Shown one piece after another: positions 58,903-64,000 of a DNA stretch of 64,000 bases (its first letter is position 1; each line of letters opens with the position of its first letter). The position numbers were made by a program, and so were the translations under genes. Under the pieces are notes generated by a model. That model was not told the origin of the DNA. It saw only the letters and a program-made list of their open reading frames with translations, and did no database searches. The stretch is from Halomonas halmophila (GTDB lineage: Bacteria > Pseudomonadota > Gammaproteobacteria > Pseudomonadales > Halomonadaceae), in contig NZ_BJOC01000021.1 of assembly GCF_006540005.1 (NCBI RefSeq), forward strand, positions 97,505 to 161,504, given 5' to 3'.

Positions 58903-61900
58903 AAGGACGCATAAGATCGGCGCTCAGTCGCTGGGTGCCCGGGCTCTCCACCATGCAGAGCAAGGCCAACCAGGCCCGCAGCCACGCCAATGCCGCCAAG
59001 GGCGTGCAGGGCAGCCTCAAGAATCTGGGCAAATGGCTTTGGTGGCTGCTGCTCATCGCGCTGGTCGTGGCCATCTGGTGGCTGGGGCCAAAATGGCAGG
59101 CCTTCGATACCCGCCCCCTCGAACCCTGGGTCAATCGCGCCCTGGCGACCCTGGCGTTGCTCGTCGTGGTGGCCGTGGTCTGGGGCATCCGCCTGGCGCG
59201 TCGACTCCGCGAGATCGATGAACAGGCTGAGTCGGATGCACAGCGTAACGACGATCCGGTTCTCGACCAGATCGACCGCCAGCAGGCGCGGCTCGACAGC
59301 ATCCTGGCGACCCTGGTCGACCGGCTGGGCGGCGGCAGGAAGGCGCGCTACAAGCTGCCCTGGTACCTGGTCATGGGCGTCGAGAATGCCGGCAAGACCA
59401 GCCTGGTCAATCGCTCCGGCCAGAACTTCTCGCTCACCCAGCTCCTCAACGCCTCCGGGGAACACCGGCGTGAGCCGCTCGGCTTCGACTGGTGGATCGG
59501 TGACCGGGCGGTCCTCATCGACCCGGATGGCGAGCTGCTGACCCAGGGAGCCCTGCAGGAGAATGCCCCCGAGGAGGCCAAGAGCCGCCTGTGGAATCAC
59601 TTTGTCGACTGGCTGGAGGAGCAGCGCCCCAGGCGGCCGTTGGATGGCGTGGTGCTGGTACTTGACCTGGCACGCCTGAGTGATGCCCGGGTGGTGGTGC
59701 GCAAGGCCTACGCCGCACTGCTGCGCGCCCGCCTCAGCGAGCTGATGGAGCGCCACGGCAGCCGCCTGCCAGTCTATGTGACCTTCAGCAAGATGGACCT
59801 GCTGCATGGCTTCGACGAGTTTTTCCGTCACTATTCGCGCACCGCCCGCAAGGCGCCGATGGGCTTCACCTTCTCCGCCGAGGCCCTGGACACCCCGGGG
59901 CAGTGGGAAGACGAGTTCGTCACGCACTACGATGCCATGCTCGAACGCCTCAACCATCAACTGCCCACCCTGCTCAACGAGTGCCGCGACCAGAACGAGC
60001 GCGAGGCGGTATTCCGCTTCGTCCGCCAGTTGGCCGGGCTGCGTGACGTCCTGCATGGCTTTTTGACCGAGGCGCTGTCCAGCGACCGCTTCTCCACCGC
60101 CGCCATGGTACGCGGGGCCTATTTCACCTCGGTGTATCAGCAGGGCGTGCCCGAAGACCCCTTCGTCGATGCCGCGGCGCGCCGCTACGGCATGGACGCC
60201 AGTGTGCTGCCCGCCCACCGCGCCGCACGCTCCGGGCAATATTTCACCGAGGAGCTTTTCGAGCGCATCATCTATCCCGAAGCCAATCTCGCCGGTGACA
60301 ACGCCCGGGTGATCTGGCGGCGCGAACAGCTCAAGCGTTACAGCACCTTTGCCTGCCTGTTCGTCGGCCTGGCGATGGTCGGCGGCTGGAGCCACTTCTA
60401 CCAGAAGAATCAGCAGGCCCTGGCCGCGGTGGAAGACAAGGCCCAGGCCTTCCTGATGCTCAAGCCGGATGAATGGAACATCGGCGATCCCACCGGGCGC
60501 GCCCTGCTCAAGCCGCTGAACCGTTTGATCAGCACCACAGAGGAGTTCGGTGACTACCGCTCACGGCCCTGGCTGTTCGCCGACATGGGCCTCTATCAGG
60601 GGCATGAGTTGGGGGCCGAGATCGACAATGCCTATCTCCAGCTGCTCGAGCAGAAATTCCTGCCGTCGTTGATGATCGGCATCATGGATGACATGAACGA
60701 CGCCGCGGAGGGCAGCAACCGCAAGCTCTCGCTGCTGCGCATCATCCGCATGATGGCCGATGCCAGCGGTCGCCAGCCCGAGCGCGTCCACGAATTCATG
60801 GCGGCGCGTTGGCAGCGGGCCTTCCCCGGACAAGGCGATGTGCAGCGTCAACTGCTCTATCACCTCGACAATGCCATGGCCGACACCGACCTGGCCGCGC
60901 ATGCCAAGGCCGGCGTGCCCGGTGCCCAGGATGCCATGGCCCCACTGCGCGGCAGCATCTCGGCGGCGCAACGCGAGCTGGCCCGCCAGCCCATGCATGA
61001 GCGCGTCTATGCTTCCCTCAAGTCCGGCAGCGACCAGCGCAGCTCGGCCATGCTCGACCTGCGCGACAGCGTCGGCCCGGCCTTCAATCTGGTCTTCATG
61101 GCGCGCAACGACGATCCGCAGAACGTGCGCATTCCCAGCCTGCTGACCCGGAGCGGCTTCGAGAACTACTTCCTCGACCAGCTCGACCAGGCCACCGAGC
61201 TGGCCCTGATCGACATGTGGGTACTCGGCAAGCGCGACGACATCGACTTCAGCAAGGCCGACCGCGAACGCCTGCAGGATGCCCTGCGCGAACTCTATGT
61301 CAGCGACTACCGCCGAACCTGGCGCGAGGCCCTGGCCGATATCCAGATGGTGCCCCTGCCCGACATCCATCAGGCCGTGGTGGTCGCCGATGGCCTGATC
61401 GGCGCCAGCCGCCCGCTGGATCGCCTGCTCGGTGCGGTTGAAGAGCAGACTGACCTCTACCCGACGCTTCCCGAGGGCGACGAGGAGGCGCGTCAGGCCC
61501 TGAAGGAATCGCCACGCTATCGGTTGGCCAGCGAGATCGAACGCGACTTCGTCGAGCTCGATGCCCTGACCCAGGCACGTGGCGACAACCCCTCCAACCT
61601 CAGCGAGATCAAGACGGCCATCGGCGAGCTGCGTGACTACCTGCGCCAGGTCGATGAGGCCAGCGACTCCGGCCGTGAAGCCTTCCTGCTGGCGCGGGAC
61701 CGTATCTCCCTGGGCGGCGGTGACCCCATCACCCGTCTGCAGCACATCGCCGAGGAAACGCCGGACCCGGTTGGCCGCATGCTGACCAGCCTGGCCGACC
61801 AGAGCTGGCAGCTGCTGATGGGTTCGGCCATCCGTCACCTCGAAAAACAGTGGCGCGATGACGTGGTGACGCCCTTCCAGAGCCAACTGGCGGGCCGTTA

Positions 61901-62603
61901 CCCACTGGCGCCGGGTTCCGAGCGCGACGTCGCCCTCAGCGACTTCGAGGACTTCTTCGCCGCCGGCGGCACCCTGGATGCCTTCTACGAGTCAAACCTC
62001 AAGCCGTTCATCAAGGAAGAAGCGCTGCGCGATTCGCGTGGCAACTCCCTGCTGCGCGAGGGCGTGATGCAGGCCTTCCAGCGCGCCGAGCGCATTCGTG
62101 ACGCCTACCTGGACCGTGACGGCAGCCTGGATGTGCCCTTCTCTCTCGAGCCGCTTTCGCTGAGCTCCAACAAGCGGCGCGCGGTGATCAGTGTCGACGG
62201 CCAGCTCATCGACTATGCCCATGGCTCGCGCCACCCGGTCTCGATGATCTGGCCTAATGGCCTGCGCGAGAGCAATGAAAGCCGCATCACCCTGGTGCCC
62301 AGCGAATACAACCGTTCGCCGCGCACTCTGAGCCGCAATGGCCCCTGGGCCTGGTTCCGCCTGCTCGATCAGGCGCAGCTGGTGGGTGCCGGTCAACAAG
62401 CCCTGGAGCTCAGTTTCGATGTCGACGGTGGCAGCGTGCATTACCGACTGAGCGCCGACGGCCCGCACAACCCCTTCACCAGGCCGCTGGTGGCCGGCTT
62501 CAACCTGCCGGTGGCGCTGTATGCCGAACGCGAGGCCGACACCGACACGACGGATGATGCCCAGCGTGACGAGGGAGGTCGCGACAATGCTCAAGGCAAT
62601 TAA
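58899..62603 (+). CDS. tssM: Type VI secretion membrane protein TssM (IcmF/VasK)
   Basis: 1234-residue inner-membrane scaffold. Two N-terminal transmembrane helices (about 46-63 and 83-100) and a third near 485-505 (FACLFVGLAMVGGWSHF). A cytoplasmic NTPase-like domain has Walker A GVENAGKT at 160-167 and YVTFSKMDLLHGFDEFF. The long periplasmic part ends in the beta domain that binds TssJ (WPNGLRESNESRITLVP, GPWAWFRLLDQAQL). Completes the TssJLM membrane complex. The last 17 bases overlap the GNAT gene. Confidence 0.95.
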   Translation: MKGRIRSALSRWVPGLSTMQSKANQARSHANAAKGVQGSLKNLGKWLWWLLLIALVVAIWWLGPKWQAFDTRPLEPWVNRALATLALLVVVAVVWGIRLARRLREIDEQAESDAQRNDDPVLDQIDRQQARLDSILATLVDRLGGGRKARYKLPWYLVMGVENAGKTSLVNRSGQNFSLTQLLNASGEHRREPLGFDWWIGDRAVLIDPDGELLTQGALQENAPEEAKSRLWNHFVDWLEEQRPRRPLDGVVLVLDLARLSDARVVVRKAYAALLRARLSELMERHGSRLPVYVTFSKMDLLHGFDEFFRHYSRTARKAPMGFTFSAEALDTPGQWEDEFVTHYDAMLERLNHQLPTLLNECRDQNEREAVFRFVRQLAGLRDVLHGFLTEALSSDRFSTAAMVRGAYFTSVYQQGVPEDPFVDAAARRYGMDASVLPAHRAARSGQYFTEELFERIIYPEANLAGDNARVIWRREQLKRYSTFACLFVGLAMVGGWSHFYQKNQQALAAVEDKAQAFLMLKPDEWNIGDPTGRALLKPLNRLISTTEEFGDYRSRPWLFADMGLYQGHELGAEIDNAYLQLLEQKFLPSLMIGIMDDMNDAAEGSNRKLSLLRIIRMMADASGRQPERVHEFMAARWQRAFPGQGDVQRQLLYHLDNAMADTDLAAHAKAGVPGAQDAMAPLRGSISAAQRELARQPMHERVYASLKSGSDQRSSAMLDLRDSVGPAFNLVFMARNDDPQNVRIPSLLTRSGFENYFLDQLDQATELALIDMWVLGKRDDIDFSKADRERLQDALRELYVSDYRRTWREALADIQMVPLPDIHQAVVVADGLIGASRPLDRLLGAVEEQTDLYPTLPEGDEEARQALKESPRYRLASEIERDFVELDALTQARGDNPSNLSEIKTAIGELRDYLRQVDEASDSGREAFLLARDRISLGGGDPITRLQHIAEETPDPVGRMLTSLADQSWQLLMGSAIRHLEKQWRDDVVTPFQSQLAGRYPLAPGSERDVALSDFEDFFAAGGTLDAFYESNLKPFIKEEALRDSRGNSLLREGVMQAFQRAERIRDAYLDRDGSLDVPFSLEPLSLSSNKRRAVISVDGQLIDYAHGSRHPVSMIWPNGLRESNESRITLVPSEYNRSPRTLSRNGPWAWFRLLDQAQLVGAGQQALELSFDVDGGSVHYRLSADGPHNPFTRPLVAGFNLPVALYAEREADTDTTDDAQRDEGGRDNAQGN

Positions 62604-63246
62604 GCACTGGGTCGACAAGGCGCGGGAGACGACCCTCGGGTCGGCGCCGACCGCGACACCCCGTGCCGAGCCGCATGCCCCGGACGCCGCCGCCACGGCG
62701 CCCACCAGGCCGCTGGCACTGCCGCTGGAGGATGCCCGCACGGACGACATCGATGGCTTTCTCGAGGCCGCCAGACGCGCCGAGCGTAGCGGGGCCTCGC
62801 CCTGGGTGCTGCGCGACGAGGCGCGCCTCGAGACCCTGCGCCGGGCTCTCGAGTTCGTCGTGCATCGCGGCCTCTGGCTGCAGCGCGATCAGCAGGGCGT
62901 GGCGCACTGGCAGGGCCGATTGCTGGCCCTGCGCCACGAGGATGGCCACGCCCTCGGCATGGCCTTCGTCTGCCGCCGCGATGACGAGGCGGCCTGGCAA
63001 CTGCGCTTCTTCTACGTCGAGCCCCAGTGGCAGGAGCGCGGCCATGCCGGCCGGCTGCTCGCCACCCTGCGCAATGTGTTGCGTGGTACCCCGGTGGAAG
63101 TGCGGCTGCCGCGCCAGTGCGGCGTGGCGATACGCAGCCTCGAAAAGGCCGGTTTCGAATGTCGCTATACCGACGCTCAGGGCGTGGCCCATTACGAGGC
63201 CCCGGCCCAATGGAATGACACCAAGCGAGCGGGTCGCTCGGTTTGA
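62587..63246 (+). CDS. GNAT-family acetyltransferase in the T6SS operon
   Basis: 219 residues. The N-terminal 60 residues are polar and A/P-rich. The rest is a GNAT fold: GMAFVCRRDDEAAWQLRFFYVEPQWQERGHAGRLLATLRNVL, with the acetyl-CoA loop QERGHAGR (Q/R-x-x-G-x-A), then LPRQCGVAIRSLEKAGFECRY, the typical final motif. GGAGGT precedes the start, which overlaps tssM by 17 bases, so it is cotranscribed with the T6SS genes. Not a standard T6SS component. It could modify a T6SS protein or an effector, or act against a co-carried toxin; nothing in sequence decides. Confidence 0.75.
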   Translation: MLKAIKHWVDKARETTLGSAPTATPRAEPHAPDAAATAPTRPLALPLEDARTDDIDGFLEAARRAERSGASPWVLRDEARLETLRRALEFVVHRGLWLQRDQQGVAHWQGRLLALRHEDGHALGMAFVCRRDDEAAWQLRFFYVEPQWQERGHAGRLLATLRNVLRGTPVEVRLPRQCGVAIRSLEKAGFECRYTDAQGVAHYEAPAQWNDTKRAGRSV

Positions 63247-63276
63247 CACCTTAGCCCATTAGACAAGGAGGTTGAG

Positions 63277-63564
63277 ATGGCACGCAAATTCGTACTGGTC
63301 GGCGACATCGGCACCGACCATGAAGGTTTTCCCCCGACGCCGGTCATCGAGGGAAGCCCCACGGTGATGATCGATGGCAAGCCGGTGGCGCGCCAGGGCG
63401 ATGCCCTGGCACCGCACACCAAGCCGAATCATTCGTTGCACCCGCGCCAGATTGCCGAAGGCTCGGCCACGGTGATGATCGATGGCAAGCCCGCCGCCCT
63501 GACCGGCCACGAGGTGGACTGCGGCGGCGTGGTAATCGGCAGCGCCACCGGGGAGGGTAGCTGA
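63277..63564 (+). CDS. PAAR-domain spike tip protein
   Basis: 95 residues, a single PAAR domain without extension. It forms the sharp tip on the VgrG trimer and binds zinc through histidines and a cysteine (HTKPNHSLHP, GHEVDCGG). It contains two related halves, SPTVMIDGKPVARQGD and SATVMIDGKPAALTGH, which share 25 identical bases 108 bases apart. Ends one base before vgrG. Confidence 0.93.
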   Translation: MARKFVLVGDIGTDHEGFPPTPVIEGSPTVMIDGKPVARQGDALAPHTKPNHSLHPRQIAEGSATVMIDGKPAALTGHEVDCGGVVIGSATGEGS

Positions 63565-63565
63565 C

Positions 63566-64000
63566 ATGGCCAAGCCCAATCGCCTGAACTTCACGCTCAG
63601 CCTGGCCGGCGGCGACAGCCTCGACCTGGCGGTGGTCGACTTCCAGCTCGACGAGGCGCTCTCCGCGCCCTTCACCCTGGAGGTCGAGGCCGTCAGCCGT
63701 CGCCCTGATCTCAAGCCCGGCGACCTGCTGGAAAGCGGCGCCACGCTCACGGTCTGGCATGATGATCAGCCGACCCGCCGCGTGCACGGCGTGGTCAGCG
63801 AGTTCGCCCGCGGGGATCGCGGCCATCGCCGCACCCATTACCACTTCACCATTCGCCCGGCGCTGTGGCGGCTTTCGCTGCGGCAGAATTCGCGCATCTT
63901 CCAGAATGTCTCGCCGCTGACGGTGATCAACACCCTGTGCGAGGAAAACGGCCTCACCGACGTGGCCTTCGCCGCCACCCGCCAGCCCGCCAAGCGCGAA
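63566..64000 (+). CDS. vgrG: Type VI secretion spike protein VgrG (TssI), partial
   Basis: First 145 residues of VgrG, cut by the window end. The translation MAKPNRLNFTLSL...VVDFQLDEALSAPFTLEVEAVSR follows the gp27-like domain of the family, with ALWRLSLRQNSRIFQNVSPLTVI and IVNTLCEENG-like sequence (here INTLCEENGLTDVAF). VgrG trimers carry effectors fused to their C-terminus or bound by the PAAR tip; any such cargo lies beyond 64 kb. Confidence 0.93.
   Translation, partial: MAKPNRLNFTLSLAGGDSLDLAVVDFQLDEALSAPFTLEVEAVSRRPDLKPGDLLESGATLTVWHDDQPTRRVHGVVSEFARGDRGHRRTHYHFTIRPALWRLSLRQNSRIFQNVSPLTVINTLCEENGLTDVAFAATRQPAKRE

Overview
The window is a high-GC gammaproteobacterial chromosome segment. 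Gene content and order point to a halophile of the Halomonadaceae (Halomonas or a close relative); this is inferred from protein resemblance and from two dispersed-repeat types, not from a database search. No rRNA, tRNA, CRISPR array, transposase or phage gene was seen.

Left part (1-11.4 kb): the end of an rdgB-type NTP pyrophosphatase, a LuxR/CsgD-VpsT-like regulator with a possible c-di-GMP motif, a P-loop kinase with a degenerate kinase-like N-terminal half, and a minus-strand operon clc-hemJ-thiD-hemL. Divergent from it are argC, erpA (promoter overlapped by an IscR type-1-like site and a DnaA box) and a glnHPQ-type amino-acid ABC transporter.

Origin-proximal core (11.4-30.4 kb): a roughly 400-bp intergenic region with several DnaA boxes and an AT-rich stretch (candidate oriC), then mnmG-rsmG-parA-parB, a strong sigma70 promoter, the complete F1Fo ATP synthase operon atpIBEFHAGDC with its terminator, mgtE, uppP, apbE, glmU and glmS. 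This is the conserved gidA-par-atp-glm block found next to the replication origin in many gammaproteobacteria. A palindromic repeat family (copies at about 25.9 and 31.7 kb) and a separate 143-bp palindrome (30.5 kb) lie in intergenic gaps.

Middle part (30.6-41.5 kb): the class Ib ribonucleotide reductase operon nrdHIEF on the minus strand, with a pair of NrdR boxes 31 bp apart, a DUF72 protein, an NSS-family sodium symporter, a small unknown gene, hexR, and uvrD preceded by a G-quadruplex-capable heptamer tandem repeat.

Right part (41.5-64 kb): a full type VI secretion system in the order of the Vibrio cholerae vas cluster, preceded by hcp: hcp, tssB, C, E, F, G, tagH, tssJ, K, L, clpV, a sigma54 activator (vasH type), tagO (vasI), tssA (vasJ), tssM (vasK), then a GNAT acetyltransferase, PAAR and vgrG (cut by the window end). 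The hcp promoter has a good sigma54 -24/-12 element with three evenly phased GCAA-N4-TTGC palindromes upstream. These are a plausible enhancer array for the activator encoded in the cluster.
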